The notes beneath the pieces were generated by a model, which saw only the letters and a program-made list of their open reading frames with translations, was not told where the DNA came from and ran no database searches. 64,000 nt of DNA from Eshraghiella crossota (lineage in GTDB: Bacteria; Bacillota; Clostridia; Lachnospirales; Lachnospiraceae). The DNA lies in the NCBI RefSeq assembly GCF_025148445.1, contig NZ_CP102270.1, positions 1,785,001 through 1,849,000 of the forward strand, in the 5' to 3' direction. This document shows, piece after piece, positions 45,962 to 54,895 of this stretch; position 1 is the stretch's first letter, and each line of letters opens with the position of its first letter. The position numbers were made by a program, and so were the translations under genes.

Positions 45962-46003
45962 ACGATAAAATTTTTCAATAAGTTTTGTGTCCTACAACTC
46001 TGC
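45962..46003 (-). repeat. 42-bp direct repeat, copy 2 (3' end of the ABC ATPase gene)
   Basis: See 43027-43068; two mismatches. The 2.9 kb between the copies holds the degenerate genes, the AAA ATPase unit and the MITE-like element. Confidence 0.85.
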
Positions 46004-46619
46004 CGTGTTCGAGAGAAATCACTTCATCGCAAAGGAGTTCTATATCTTCCCTTATATGGGATGATATGATAATCAGTTTATTTTTTTTCTTTTGTTCAAG
46101 CATAAAACTTCTGAACCATTTTACACCATCTTCATCAAGAGCGCTTGTAGCTTCGTCAAGAATAAGTATTCCCGGGTCTTCCATTATAGCCTGGGCAATT
46201 CCCAGTCTTTTCTGCATGCCAAGACTAAATTTACTTACTTTTTTGGAATCCTCAGGATCCAGTCCTACAGCCTCTATATCCTTCTTAATTTCGGATACAG
46301 GTATATTTTTACGTATTCCTGCAAGCAGTTTCAGGTTGGTAACCGCAGAGTATTGTCCGTAAAATGTAGGTTCTTCAATAAGTATGCCTGCATCGGGTAT
46401 AAAATCACTGTCTTTACCGATTATTTTATCATTGCATATTACTTTTCCTTCTGTAAGTTTCATAAGTCCTATAATGCTTTTCATCAGCACTGTTTTACCC
46501 GAACCGTTACGTCCATATAGTCCATATGTCTTTCCACTTTCAAACTCAAGATTTATATTTTCCAGAATGTATTTATTTTTTATTTTGATGGAACCATCTT
46601 CTATTTTTATTTTGTACAT
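45975..46619 (-). CDS. ABC transporter ATP-binding protein
   Basis: 214 residues. Walker A GRNGSGKTVLM, Q-loop region, signature FSLGMQKRLGIAQA, Walker B ILILDEATSALD, and H-loop ISSHIRED. Short BcrA/CcmA-type ATPase used by two-permease exporters or immunity transporters. It overlaps the permease gene at 46607 by 13 bases. The 3' end lies in the direct repeat but reads to a normal length. Confidence 0.9.
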   Translation of the reverse strand: MYKIKIEDGSIKIKNKYILENINLEFESGKTYGLYGRNGSGKTVLMKSIIGLMKLTEGKVICNDKIIGKDSDFIPDAGILIEEPTFYGQYSAVTNLKLLAGIRKNIPVSEIKKDIEAVGLDPEDSKKVSKFSLGMQKRLGIAQAIMEDPGILILDEATSALDEDGVKWFRSFMLEQKKKNKLIIISSHIREDIELLCDEVISLEHGRVVGHKTY

Positions 46620-47440
46620 ATATTTCTCCTCTTAATACCTACAAATGCTACAATAAGCATCAGAACTATCCACACAGACATATATATATATGAAAGGTAA
46701 AACGGCATATTACTCGTTCTTCCTATTTCTGTATATCTTCCCGCTAAAGAAGCGTTTCCTGCCGGAAAGAAAAAGGCTGCTTTATGTTTTATTGTTGCAA
46801 GGATTCCTCCTGCTGCCATAAGTACTACATCTATTCCCATAAACAGATTTTTTTTGTTAAATATCTTTCCGATTAACAGCATTAGCGAATATCCGAATAT
46901 AAGCAATGTAGTAAGCAATATTGAATGAATAGCCGCTATTCCCGGATATATATGATTATAAATATCACGCTGTATCAGATTAAATACTGTATTGTAGGTA
47001 AGCTCCGGATAATAATATGCAAGTTTTGTCGTTGCAGGACTCCATTTTGTGCCTGACGAAATCTTTCCTGCACATGGTATTGTAGACAAAACAAAAACAA
47101 TTGCCATTATTGTGAAGCTGCATAAAAGAGCAAATATTACTTTCCCGATGAGCCACTTAGTCTTACCCATTCTGTATATGGTAAACATATACCCGTCTTC
47201 AAGATTAGGGAAATCCGACATAAGTATAAGTGCAAATATCGGTACTATTAAAAGAACCAGGTATGAATTAGCCGTGGCAATATACGGTTCAAAAAGCTGT
47301 AAACCAGCTTCCATCATTTTTGCATGGTTGCACAAACTTGAACCCACAACCTGCCATACAAGAATTGCAAATGCGAGAAGAATAATCATCCTGCTCCTGC
47401 ATATAAAACTATGGTATTCAGATTTTATGGTCTTAATCAT
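46607..47440 (-). CDS. ABC transporter permease (ABC-2-like)
   Basis: 277 residues with about six TM helices (near 15-35, 55-75, 100-122, 165-190, 200-218, 250-270) and a conserved-looking extracytoplasmic loop after TM3. It overlaps both neighbours by a few bases, so it forms a coupled unit with the ATPase and the second permease. Family assigned by topology and context. Confidence 0.8.
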   Translation of the reverse strand: MIKTIKSEYHSFICRSRMIILLAFAILVWQVVGSSLCNHAKMMEAGLQLFEPYIATANSYLVLLIVPIFALILMSDFPNLEDGYMFTIYRMGKTKWLIGKVIFALLCSFTIMAIVFVLSTIPCAGKISSGTKWSPATTKLAYYYPELTYNTVFNLIQRDIYNHIYPGIAAIHSILLTTLLIFGYSLMLLIGKIFNKKNLFMGIDVVLMAAGGILATIKHKAAFFFPAGNASLAGRYTEIGRTSNMPFYLSYIYMSVWIVLMLIVAFVGIKRRNICTK

Positions 47441-48327
47441 AGGTCACCTCCATAATCTTTTACGGAACGAATCTTCGCAATATTGATTACAATGGCTAAT
47501 ACCCAGATTCCGACAAAAATAAGCAGATTTACCAATAATCTTTTTTCATTATAAGGAATTCTCAGATAATAGGATAAATAACCTGTATTCTGTATTTTCC
47601 GGCCGATTTCCGGTTTATTAAATATAAAGTAATTTACCAGAACATTTTGTCCATATCCTACAAAAAAAGGCAGACATATATTAAAATAAATATCCTTGGT
47701 CAACGCGTATACAATAAAGCCTATGGATGCACACAATCCTCCATATAGCATCATTCCGAATATTCCATAAAGATATGCAGCTCCAAATCCCATCTGCGAT
47801 ACGAGATTTAATTTTCTTCCCGTATCACTATAACCGCTGCCCTGCATTTTGAATTCTATAAATTCGCTGTCTGCCTCACTAATTGATGGGAACCTTCCAT
47901 GAATGTATATTGCACATATTATGGCAATAATTCCCATAACAAATACTGAAGAAATAAATGCAAGAAGTGCCTTTGAAATTACGTATCTTTTTATTCCCGT
48001 TCTGTAAATAACATACTTCGTTGTCTTATTCTGTTTCTCTGCATACATACCAAATGCAAAGGAAAATGCAGCAAGCATCATTCCATAAGGTGCAAGAGAT
48101 TCCAATACATTCAGAAATACTGTTTCTCCCATTAAGTGCATTTGCAAAAGTTCTGTTTTGTTATATGTACTGAATATGCTGATACAGTTAAAAGTTCTTC
48201 CTTCGCCATCTGTATATATGCCACATATTCCAATAATAATCAGCCCGATAATTATGGATGAAACAATGCCGATGGTTGTAAAGTTAATATATAAGTCTTT
48301 TTTTACTGTCAATATAGTTTTTTTCAT
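47437..48327 (-). CDS. ABC transporter permease (ABC-2-like), second subunit
   Basis: 296 residues, about six TM helices, beginning with a cytoplasmic MKKTILTVKKDLYINF. It overlaps the next permease gene by 4 bases (ATGA type). Lies 16 bp downstream of the lipoprotein gene, so lipoprotein, two permeases and ATPase are probably one operon. Confidence 0.8.
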   Translation of the reverse strand: MKKTILTVKKDLYINFTTIGIVSSIIIGLIIIGICGIYTDGEGRTFNCISIFSTYNKTELLQMHLMGETVFLNVLESLAPYGMMLAAFSFAFGMYAEKQNKTTKYVIYRTGIKRYVISKALLAFISSVFVMGIIAIICAIYIHGRFPSISEADSEFIEFKMQGSGYSDTGRKLNLVSQMGFGAAYLYGIFGMMLYGGLCASIGFIVYALTKDIYFNICLPFFVGYGQNVLVNYFIFNKPEIGRKIQNTGYLSYYLRIPYNEKRLLVNLLIFVGIWVLAIVINIAKIRSVKDYGGDL

Positions 48328-48343
48328 AAATTACAGCTTTCTG

Positions 48344-49576
48344 TTATTCCTGTACACGTCTTACGAGTACATCACCACTTTCAACATTTACTAAAGCAAC
48401 ATATGCATCATTATTAACCGGATTAAGTAAATCAACTCTCCAGGATGGAACAATGTACTTTGCTCTATCATTTTTACTTTTGTCTTCTTTATCATTGAAC
48501 ATTCTATATTCCATCTTAATCTGGTTAACTTCAAAATTTACACCGGGCAGCTTTGAAAGTTCTTTTGAAACATTATTGAGTACTGACTCAAGTGATAATA
48601 TTGTCTCATAATTAGTTATTTCTTTAGGCACGGTGTAACTGTTATATTCTCCGTAATACACATCAATTTTGCCGCTTTCTATCATAAAACATTCTGACAT
48701 TATGCCTGTTTCTTCGCCATAGTTTTCTTCTTCACCAAAACTTATCTGTCCGCTAATTAACTCCTGGACATCAATACCTTTATAATTTTCGGTTCTGAAG
48801 AATCTGAAAACGGTTTCTCCGGAATTTTTAATTTTATATACATACACGTCATATACTTTTGTCTTAATTCCATTTTCTCCTGTGTATGGATAAATTGAAT
48901 TTATATAATTCTCTGCCGATTCAACAGCTTCCGCAACAGTAACTTCTTTATCAAGGAGTTTATATTTATCAGATAAATCATCCATTCCTATACGGTATCT
49001 TTTAATTAATTCCATATCATCCTGCAATCCAAAAAGATAATTTCCACCAAGGATTTTGTTGATGGCTCCTGCTGCATAATTCATTATATTTGTGTCGGTA
49101 AATATTTCAGATTTTCTTTTAGTCTTGGGATCACGGTAATAAATTAGTTCAGGAGCTTCTGTGTATTTGGTTTTTGAAATTTTGTTTTCATAATTTGCAT
49201 TATACCAGTCTTTTTCCTCCTCATATTTACGCAATTCTTCGCCATCATAGATATACTGTTTATCAAGTTCTCCTATAAGTTCAGGTGTCATGTCATCAAT
49301 AATATAATTTACCAGTTCATCAGGTTTTTTCCATTCATTAAGATATATTGTATCAATCCACCATGTCGCTATTTTATCTGTCTCAGGAAAAATTACACTA
49401 TCACATTTTATATCAAGATTATCATACTTTGCTGTTTTAATTATTTCCTGTGCCTCTTTTCTTACCTCGTTAAAATCATTTTTAATTATTTCTGATTTGT
49501 TTTTGTCCCTACTTCCACAACCTGCCAACATTACTGTAGTAAGTAATAACGGAATAAATGCTTTTTTAAACTTCAT
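48344..49576 (-). CDS. Lipoprotein of the ABC/secreted-peptide locus
   Basis: 410 residues. Signal peptide with lipobox LAGC (Cys20), followed by a Lys/Asp/Glu-rich soluble domain with regular alternation of helices and strands; no known domain recognised. Likely tethered outside the membrane and processed by LspA. It sits between a secreted four-cysteine protein and the two permeases. It may capture or protect against the secreted protein, or monitor its export; this is inference. Confidence 0.78.
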   Translation of the reverse strand: MKFKKAFIPLLLTTVMLAGCGSRDKNKSEIIKNDFNEVRKEAQEIIKTAKYDNLDIKCDSVIFPETDKIATWWIDTIYLNEWKKPDELVNYIIDDMTPELIGELDKQYIYDGEELRKYEEEKDWYNANYENKISKTKYTEAPELIYYRDPKTKRKSEIFTDTNIMNYAAGAINKILGGNYLFGLQDDMELIKRYRIGMDDLSDKYKLLDKEVTVAEAVESAENYINSIYPYTGENGIKTKVYDVYVYKIKNSGETVFRFFRTENYKGIDVQELISGQISFGEEENYGEETGIMSECFMIESGKIDVYYGEYNSYTVPKEITNYETILSLESVLNNVSKELSKLPGVNFEVNQIKMEYRMFNDKEDKSKNDRAKYIVPSWRVDLLNPVNNDAYVALVNVESGDVLVRRVQE

Positions 49577-49637
49577 ACTTTGTACCTCTCTTTTAATTAG
49601 GATAATTAATTATGAATTGCAGGAAACAATATACTAA

Positions 49638-50060
49638 TTAATTATGAACAATATATGCTAATCCATTGTAGATAGGGCCATACGCATCACAATACAGTTC
49701 TGCTGATATCTTAACATATGTGCCACTTGTCTTCTTTACTGTAAATGTCTTAACTCCACATGATGACATCTTTTTGCTTAGATTTCCATCCATATATATG
49801 TTTCCATTCGGACACCCAATTTCAACATACGAATAATAACATCCTCCTGTAGTGATTGAAGAAACTTTAAATGCATACTTCTCATCTGTAGTATAATATA
49901 GTTCAACCGAACTGTATTTTAATTGTGCACCGGGCCCATATGAATACACACCCCAACTTCCTCTGTTACGGTCCTTGGCCATAACTCCTACCGGAAGCAT
50001 TCCTATTAACATTGATACTACCACTGCTAATGCTGCAATTTTTCTTTTGGTTTTTTTCAT
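49638..50060 (-). CDS. Secreted four-cysteine protein (candidate bacteriocin-like product)
   Basis: 140 residues: Sec signal peptide (about 1-28, ending PVGVMA), then a 112-residue mature part rich in Tyr, Gly and Ser with exactly four cysteines (GGCYYS, EIGCPNG, MSSCGV, LYCDAYG), fitting two disulfides. The start GSWGVYSYGPG recalls the GTWxYG start of lactococcin-972-type bacteriocins, but the rest and the length differ. AGGAGG is 7 bases before the ATG and a dyad lies at 50111-50127. Bacteriocin is one option; a structural surface protein is another. Confidence 0.7.
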   Translation of the reverse strand: MKKTKRKIAALAVVVSMLIGMLPVGVMAKDRNRGSWGVYSYGPGAQLKYSSVELYYTTDEKYAFKVSSITTGGCYYSYVEIGCPNGNIYMDGNLSKKMSSCGVKTFTVKKTSGTYVKISAELYCDAYGPIYNGLAYIVHN

Positions 50061-50110
50061 TTACTGTACCTCCTATACATATCTTTATTTCCTGCAATTC
50101 ATTTATCAAA

Positions 50111-50127
50111 ATGTAGAATTACTACAT
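50111..50127. promoter_or_regulatory. Dyad upstream of the four-cysteine protein gene
   Basis: ATGTAG-AATTA-CTACAT, perfect 6-bp arms. On the minus strand TTGCAC (-35 like) lies 17 bases before TTATGT, which overlaps the dyad, so it may be an operator on a weak promoter. Confidence 0.45.
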
Positions 50128-50185
50128 AATGAGCTTAATATAAGACGTGCAATGCACACTTTCCGGAAAATTTCAATTGATTTCC

Positions 50186-50215
50186 ACAAAAAAACACCTC
50201 TTTTTCAAGAGGTGT
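50186..50215 (-). terminator. Terminator with strong T-tract
   Basis: Minus strand: ACACCTCTT / AAGAGGTGT (9 bp, 4-base loop) followed by seven T. It lies 200 bases after the RelE-type toxin gene and just downstream of a separate promoter. Confidence 0.85.
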
Positions 50216-50283
50216 TAATTTCTAAAATATAAATATATGACTCCTTAAAAATTACTTAACCCTTGAAAAATAAATTCACTTAT
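50216..50283 (-). ncRNA. Candidate small transcript between the toxin gene and the terminator
   Basis: A promoter (50290-50318) and the terminator at 50186-50215 would define an RNA of about 100 nt (including the terminator) with no convincing reading frame; an AAGGAG is present but followed by no ATG, GTG or TTG. Speculative. The rest of the gap to 50412 is AT-rich with no gene. Confidence 0.3.
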
Positions 50284-50289
50284 AGCCTA

Positions 50290-50318
50290 TATATAATACT
50301 TTTTCACAATAAAGTCAA
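50290..50318 (-). promoter_or_regulatory. Promoter of the candidate small transcript
   Basis: Minus strand: -35 TTGACT (50313-50318), 17-base spacer, -10 TATATA (50290-50295). Confidence 0.45.
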
Positions 50319-50412
50319 GTTTTTTTTATTTTTTTTGTCACATTTTACAATTATATAGAATTATATGTCGGAATAAATAAATATATTTTTGTTCAATAAG
50401 AATCAACGATTT

Positions 50413-50730
50413 CTATAAGCCACGTATAATATTCAGATAATCCTGACGTCCATCTACAACCGCATATATAACTACTTTTTTATTTTCTTCATCAATTTTG
50501 TAAAAAAACAAGTCTTTTTCCAAAACAAGCACTCTATATCCTTGTCTCTTAAGAACACGGTATCTGGGTTCTGTTCCAATGTATGTCTCTTCTCCCAATT
50601 CAAGAATCTGTTTTTCAATCTGATTAAGTTTCTCCAATGCAACTGTATTTCCAAAATTCTGGGCAACATACAATATTATTTTTCTGATGCCCTCATCGGC
50701 TATATCGGTTCTTATTACTTCATACTTCAT
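50413..50730 (-). CDS. RelE/ParE-family toxin
   Basis: 105 residues from the ATG at 50730 (GGAGG inside the antitoxin end). Typical ParE/RelE core: ADEGIRKIILYVAQNFGN, YRVLKRQGYRVLVLEKDLFF, IYAVVDGRQDYLNII. RelE members cleave ribosome-bound mRNA; ParE members inhibit gyrase; the DGRxDY ending favours the ParE/RelE_StbE side without settling it. Overlap with the antitoxin stop shows coupling. Confidence 0.85.
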   Translation of the reverse strand: MKYEVIRTDIADEGIRKIILYVAQNFGNTVALEKLNQIEKQILELGEETYIGTEPRYRVLKRQGYRVLVLEKDLFFYKIDEENKKVVIYAVVDGRQDYLNIIRGL

Positions 50731-50732
50731 AA

Positions 50733-51011
50733 TCACTCCTCCTGAAGCATTTTTCTCAAATCATCGAATGTCTCAGATATCGGAGCAACTCTGCCATTTT
50801 TTGCATCATCTTCTGCTTCGGCTAATACCTCTAAGAGTTCTATTCTCGCTTTCATATTTTTATATTCTTCATATGAAAGTACAACCGTATCACCTCTGCC
50901 GTTTACTGTAATAATTACTGCTTCTTTATATTCCTTACACTGCTTTGATATTTCAGCATAATGATTTCGTAAATCAGCAGACGGTCTTATTGATTCTTTT
51001 AATGTCATCAT
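50733..51011 (-). CDS. Phd/YefM-family antitoxin
   Basis: 92 residues from the ATG at 51011, chosen because GGAGG lies 8 bases upstream; an earlier in-frame start lacks such a site. Phd/YefM pattern: SADLRNHYAEISKQCKEYKE, then AVIITVNGRGDTVVLSYEEY, and an acidic C-terminal toxin-binding tail. It neutralises the toxin encoded immediately downstream and probably represses the operon. Confidence 0.88.
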   Translation of the reverse strand: MMTLKESIRPSADLRNHYAEISKQCKEYKEAVIITVNGRGDTVVLSYEEYKNMKARIELLEVLAEAEDDAKNGRVAPISETFDDLRKMLQEE

Positions 51012-51114
51012 ACTATTCACCTCCGCATATATATCATAATTTGCATATATCTTCAATATTATTTCTTACGGTGTTCCTGTTACTTCTCGTCACACACCTG
51101 GAAGATGAAAAATT

Positions 51115-52215
51115 TTAACCGATAGCTTTCATAATCTCTTTTTCATGATCTCTGGTAAATTCACTTAATTCATAGAATCGAATTCTCTTATTGACTAATA
51201 TAGGAACCACAAATCCATTTTTTACCAAAACCATCAGTCTGTTAATAATCGTTTTATTTGTTACCGACAATTTCCTGCTGACTTCAATCGGAGTAAACTC
51301 TCCTTTATAGTTTTTTATCAGAAATTGCAATAGCTCTTTTTCTTTTCCTTTCAAAAACGACAGACTTCCGGTAATATCTTCCTCTTCAGAAGCCAACTGC
51401 AAATCACAGACTTTTCCGGAATACAATTTCACCATTCTGAGGAAATAGTTGATCCAGATCTCCGGATGTGGCGGGTTATCTCTGCCAGAATAGTACAGCG
51501 CAGGGAGTCCCATCTGAATGGATTCATAATATTCATCAATATCATAAGCAAAATATTCTTCCAATGAACCGATTCCATTAAAGCCGTATCCATTCAAGTC
51601 CATAATATAACCGGATAACAGTCTTGCAGTTCTGCCATTTCCATCTTCAAACGGGTGTATTGTCACTAATTGATAGTGTACAACTGCTGCTACAATCAGA
51701 GGGTGGTCATCGGTTGTATTTACATACTCCACCAACTCATTCAAAAGTCCCGGAATGTCGCAATATTCCGGCGGAATATAATCAGGGTTTCCTGTCTTAG
51801 AATCATATACCGCAAATAACACTCCCGGTGGCATAGGTCCTCTGAGTCCGATTTTCTCCTTGGAAGCCCCCTTTTCTACCAATTTCTGTACATCTAAAAT
51901 AAGTTTCATGGATAATTTCTCTTTTTTACTTACCTTTTCTTCAAGATAATTCAGTGCCAGAAAATAATTCCGTACCTCCTGCTCCGGTTTCAGATAATGT
52001 TTTCTTCCGTCGCTTTCTATTACTTCATCCACCTGTTTTTCTGACAATGGATTACCTTCAATTTTATTCGAAGCATAAGAACTTTTTTTCTTCGAATTTT
52101 TGCGAAGCTTATTCATGACAGTTTTGGACAGCTTTACCGATGATACTTTATATCTGTTCTGTTCAATCTCTGTTATATATCTTAAAATTTCATTCGTTAA
52201 AGTCACTTTTATCAT
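51115..52215 (-). CDS. Fic-family protein (class II, with winged-helix C-terminus)
   Basis: 366 residues. N-terminal inhibitory helix motif S49xxxE53G54 (ASNKIEGN), Fic core HPFEDGNGR with catalytic His187 and Arg195, and a C-terminal winged helix (FTPIEVSRKLSVTNKTIINR) suggesting DNA binding. Fic enzymes AMPylate target proteins; this architecture is widespread and its targets are mostly unknown. Monocistronic as far as I can see. Confidence 0.93.
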   Translation of the reverse strand: MIKVTLTNEILRYITEIEQNRYKVSSVKLSKTVMNKLRKNSKKKSSYASNKIEGNPLSEKQVDEVIESDGRKHYLKPEQEVRNYFLALNYLEEKVSKKEKLSMKLILDVQKLVEKGASKEKIGLRGPMPPGVLFAVYDSKTGNPDYIPPEYCDIPGLLNELVEYVNTTDDHPLIVAAVVHYQLVTIHPFEDGNGRTARLLSGYIMDLNGYGFNGIGSLEEYFAYDIDEYYESIQMGLPALYYSGRDNPPHPEIWINYFLRMVKLYSGKVCDLQLASEEEDITGSLSFLKGKEKELLQFLIKNYKGEFTPIEVSRKLSVTNKTIINRLMVLVKNGFVVPILVNKRIRFYELSEFTRDHEKEIMKAIG

Positions 52216-52271
52216 ATAAGAAAAGCCTCCCTTTCAAATATTATTATATACAAAAGGTAAGCTTTTTTCCA

Positions 52272-52397
52272 TTAATATTTCACTATTTTTTCACTATTTT
52301 TCTCTATAGATTTTTTAAAACCAAATAAATCCCGGACAATATCAGCGATATAGACAGCCAGATCCAGTAAAGCAAAGGGAATCAGCAGCAACGCAAA
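52272..52397 (-). pseudogene. C-terminal remnant of a small membrane protein
   Basis: Open frame without a start: LLLIPFALLDLAVYIADIVR then FGFKKSIEKNSEKIVKY and stop. One hydrophobic stretch and a charged tail; not recognised. The rest of 52398-52491 has no gene. Confidence 0.35.
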
Positions 52398-52491
52398 TTA
52401 GACCTTCGGGTCAAGACTTTCAAATACCCCTGTTCTCTTTGCGACCATTCATTATAGGTTACGGACTAAGGCAGTCTCTCTGACGGGCTAT

Positions 52492-52510
52492 GGTGCTTCG
52501 CACCTTTTTT
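52492..52510 (+). terminator. Plus-strand terminator hairpin without a visible gene
   Basis: GGTGC-TTC-GCACC followed by six T on the plus strand. No plus-strand gene precedes it; it may end a lost gene or a small RNA starting in 52370-52490. Confidence 0.55.
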
Positions 52511-52558
52511 CATGCAAAAATAATTTTTGTATTATCCTTAGAAACTTGAAGTTGCCAG

Positions 52559-53032
52559 CTACAATTCTTTCATCATACACAATGATTCTGGCATCGAAAT
52601 GTAAGGACCATAATTATCTATTTTTTCAAATCCTACTTTCCGATATACATGACATGATTCTTGTAGCAGTTCTCCAGTTTCAAGAATCAACCTCTTGTAT
52701 CCCAGCTCTTTTGCCCACTCAATCAATTCAAGAACCAGCTTGGTTCCTATTCCTTTCCCCTGAAACTCATCTCTGACAAATACTCTTTTCAATTCGGTTG
52801 CATCATCGATATCACCATAATGATATTCTCTAATTGCTCCTGCACCAGCGGCTTTGCCATCAACATATACAACTATAGCCTCTTTAATTTCATCAAGTTG
52901 GTTGTACTGTTTGTACTTGTCTCTCTTAATTACCCTTCCTACTCGCCTATTTAAATCCATATCTAGTAACTGACAGTTCATAATAAAGTCTTCATTTATG
53001 CCAGAACATCTAACAAATTCTATATCATCCAT
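52559..53032 (-). CDS. GNAT-family N-acetyltransferase
   Basis: 157 residues from the ATG at 53032 (GGAGG 10 bases upstream); the longer upstream frame lacks a ribosome-binding site. The GNAT acetyl-CoA motif A is clear: [20 protein letters not shown], followed by [20 protein letters not shown]. Substrate unknown. It is separated from the methyltransferase gene by about 140 bases. Confidence 0.85.
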   Translation of the reverse strand: MDDIEFVRCSGINEDFIMNCQLLDMDLNRRVGRVIKRDKYKQYNQLDEIKEAIVVYVDGKAAGAGAIREYHYGDIDDATELKRVFVRDEFQGKGIGTKLVLELIEWAKELGYKRLILETGELLQESCHVYRKVGFEKIDNYGPYISMPESLCMMKEL

Positions 53033-53174
53033 ATTCGACCATCCTCCTATGTTAAGTATATAAGAACTTACAAGCTCCACAAATCCCGATTTGTTAATTT
53101 GTTTTATTATAGCACATATAAACTCATTCACAATAAAAAAGAGCAACCGAATTTTCTCGATTACTCTCTGTTCA

Positions 53175-54371
53175 TTACTTTTCATCAACAACCTGGAAAA
53201 TATAGAACTTCAGATAATAGCTTTCATCCGCCGCCCAGAGTATAGGATGGTCCGGTGACTGGGTTCTGAATTCCACCTGTCTAAGCCTCTTATGTGCGCT
53301 TCTTGCAGCTTCTCCGATTGTCTTGGTAAACAATTCCTGTGTCATAAAATGTGAACATGAACAGGTAGCAAGGTACCCGCCGTCTTTAACAAGCTTCATG
53401 CCTTTAATATTAATCTCCCTGTATCCTTTGGTGGCATTTTTTACGGAATTGCGGGATTTGGTAAATGCAGGAGGGTCAAGAATAACTACATCATACTGCT
53501 CACCTTTTTCCACCAGTTCAGGAAGAAGTTCAAATACATCCCTGCATATAAATTCTGTTTTGTCCTGAACATTGTTAAGAATGGCATTTTCTTTTGCCTG
53601 CTCAACTCCAAGCTCCGATGCATCCACACCGAGGACGCTTTCGGCTCCTGATGTAGCCGCATTAAGTGCAAAAGAACCTGTATGTGTAAAGCAGTCAAGC
53701 ACTTTGGCACCTTTACACAATCTTCCCACTGCAGCCCTGTTATATTTCTGGTCAAGGAAAAAGCCTGTTTTCTGTCCATCAGCCACATTAACCATATATT
53801 TTACGCCATTTTCAACAATCTCCACTTTGGTATCAAACGGTTCCCCGATAAAACCTTTAACCCTTTCCATACCTTCATTAAGTCTTACCTTGGCATCACT
53901 TCTCTCATACACACCACGGATATTCATGCCGTGGCTTGCAAGCTCTTCTTTCAGACATTCGATAATATCCGCCTTAAGCCTGTCAATTCCGAGGGCAAGG
54001 GATTCGACTACAAGGATATCCGAAAATTTATCAATAACGATTCCCGGAAGATAGTCCGCTTCACCGAAGATAAGACGGCAGGATGAAGTATCCACCGTGT
54101 CAAGTCTGTATTTTACGGCATCTTTTACTCTCTTTTTTATAAATTCACGGTCTATGTTTACGTCCTTATGACGGGTAAGGATTCTTATTGTTATTTTTGA
54201 ATTGGTATTGATAAAACCGCGTCCCAGATAATATCCGTCAAAATCCAGTACATCGATAATATCTCCGTTTTCAAATTTTCCCTCTATTCTGTCGATTTCA
54301 TTATCGTAAAACCACATTCCGCCGGACTTAAATGAACGGCCTTCGCCTTTTTTAATATATACATCTGCCAT
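53175..54371 (-). CDS. Class I SAM-dependent rRNA cytosine methyltransferase (RlmI-like)
   Basis: 398 residues from the ATG at 54371; the upstream extension is shadow of the divergent gene. N-terminal PUA domain (about 1-80: [20 protein letters not shown]), EEHD-like linker, then a Rossmann methyltransferase domain with [16 protein letters not shown] and the catalytic-type [12 protein letters not shown] motif. RlmI methylates C1962 of 23S rRNA in E. coli. Divergent from the plus-strand gene at 54451. Confidence 0.88.
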   Translation of the reverse strand: MADVYIKKGEGRSFKSGGMWFYDNEIDRIEGKFENGDIIDVLDFDGYYLGRGFINTNSKITIRILTRHKDVNIDREFIKKRVKDAVKYRLDTVDTSSCRLIFGEADYLPGIVIDKFSDILVVESLALGIDRLKADIIECLKEELASHGMNIRGVYERSDAKVRLNEGMERVKGFIGEPFDTKVEIVENGVKYMVNVADGQKTGFFLDQKYNRAAVGRLCKGAKVLDCFTHTGSFALNAATSGAESVLGVDASELGVEQAKENAILNNVQDKTEFICRDVFELLPELVEKGEQYDVVILDPPAFTKSRNSVKNATKGYREINIKGMKLVKDGGYLATCSCSHFMTQELFTKTIGEAARSAHKRLRQVEFRTQSPDHPILWAADESYYLKFYIFQVVDEK

Positions 54372-54450
54372 AATTTTTAACCTTTCTTTTTTTACAAAAT
54401 CAGGATTTCCACACAAGTATAAAAAAAATATAATCAGCAACAATATAACC

Positions 54451-54849
54451 ATGATTAAAAAATATATGATGTGCGGCCTGACCGGATGGTGTATGGAAGT
54501 GTTCTGGACCGGTCTTGGTTCTGCCATAAAAAAAGACAAGAAACTTACCAGCAACACTTCTATATGGATGTTTCCGATTTATGCGACGGCAATCATCATT
54601 GAGCCAATCGGTACAAGAATGAAAAACAGGCATTGCGCCGTGATGCAACGTGGTTTTGTATATGCAATGTGTATTTTCATTACCGAATTTCTGACAGGAA
54701 GTCTGTTGAAAAAAAATGGTTGCTGTCCATGGGACTATTCAAAAGCCAAACTTAATATCAAAGGCGTTATAAGACTTGATTACTTTCCTGTATGGTTTAT
54801 CGCCGGACTTTTTTACGAAAACATTCTCTGTAAAGATGAAAAAAAGTAA
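54451..54849 (+). CDS. Putative ABC-transporter type IV (CmpB/PF06541-like) membrane protein
   Basis: 132 residues, the only well supported plus-strand gene here. About four hydrophobic segments, with CGLTGWCMEVFWTGLGS, IWMFPIYATAIIIEPIG, CPWDYSKAKLNIKGVIRLDY and FPVWFIAGLFYE, matching small PF06541 proteins. Function unknown despite the ABC name. It is divergent from the rRNA methyltransferase and convergent with glyA. Confidence 0.82.
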   Translation: MIKKYMMCGLTGWCMEVFWTGLGSAIKKDKKLTSNTSIWMFPIYATAIIIEPIGTRMKNRHCAVMQRGFVYAMCIFITEFLTGSLLKKNGCCPWDYSKAKLNIKGVIRLDYFPVWFIAGLFYENILCKDEKK

Positions 54850-54879
54850 GGACAAGGGCTTAAAAAGCCCTGCCTTACT
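54839..54879 (-). terminator. Terminator of the relA-to-glyA operon
   Basis: Minus strand: GTAAGG/CCTTAC and AGGGCTT/AAGCCCT stems with a small internal loop (54846-54879), then seven T. It overlaps the 3' end of the convergent plus-strand gene. Confidence 0.8.
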
Positions 54880-54895
54880 GAATTTACATATCGGA

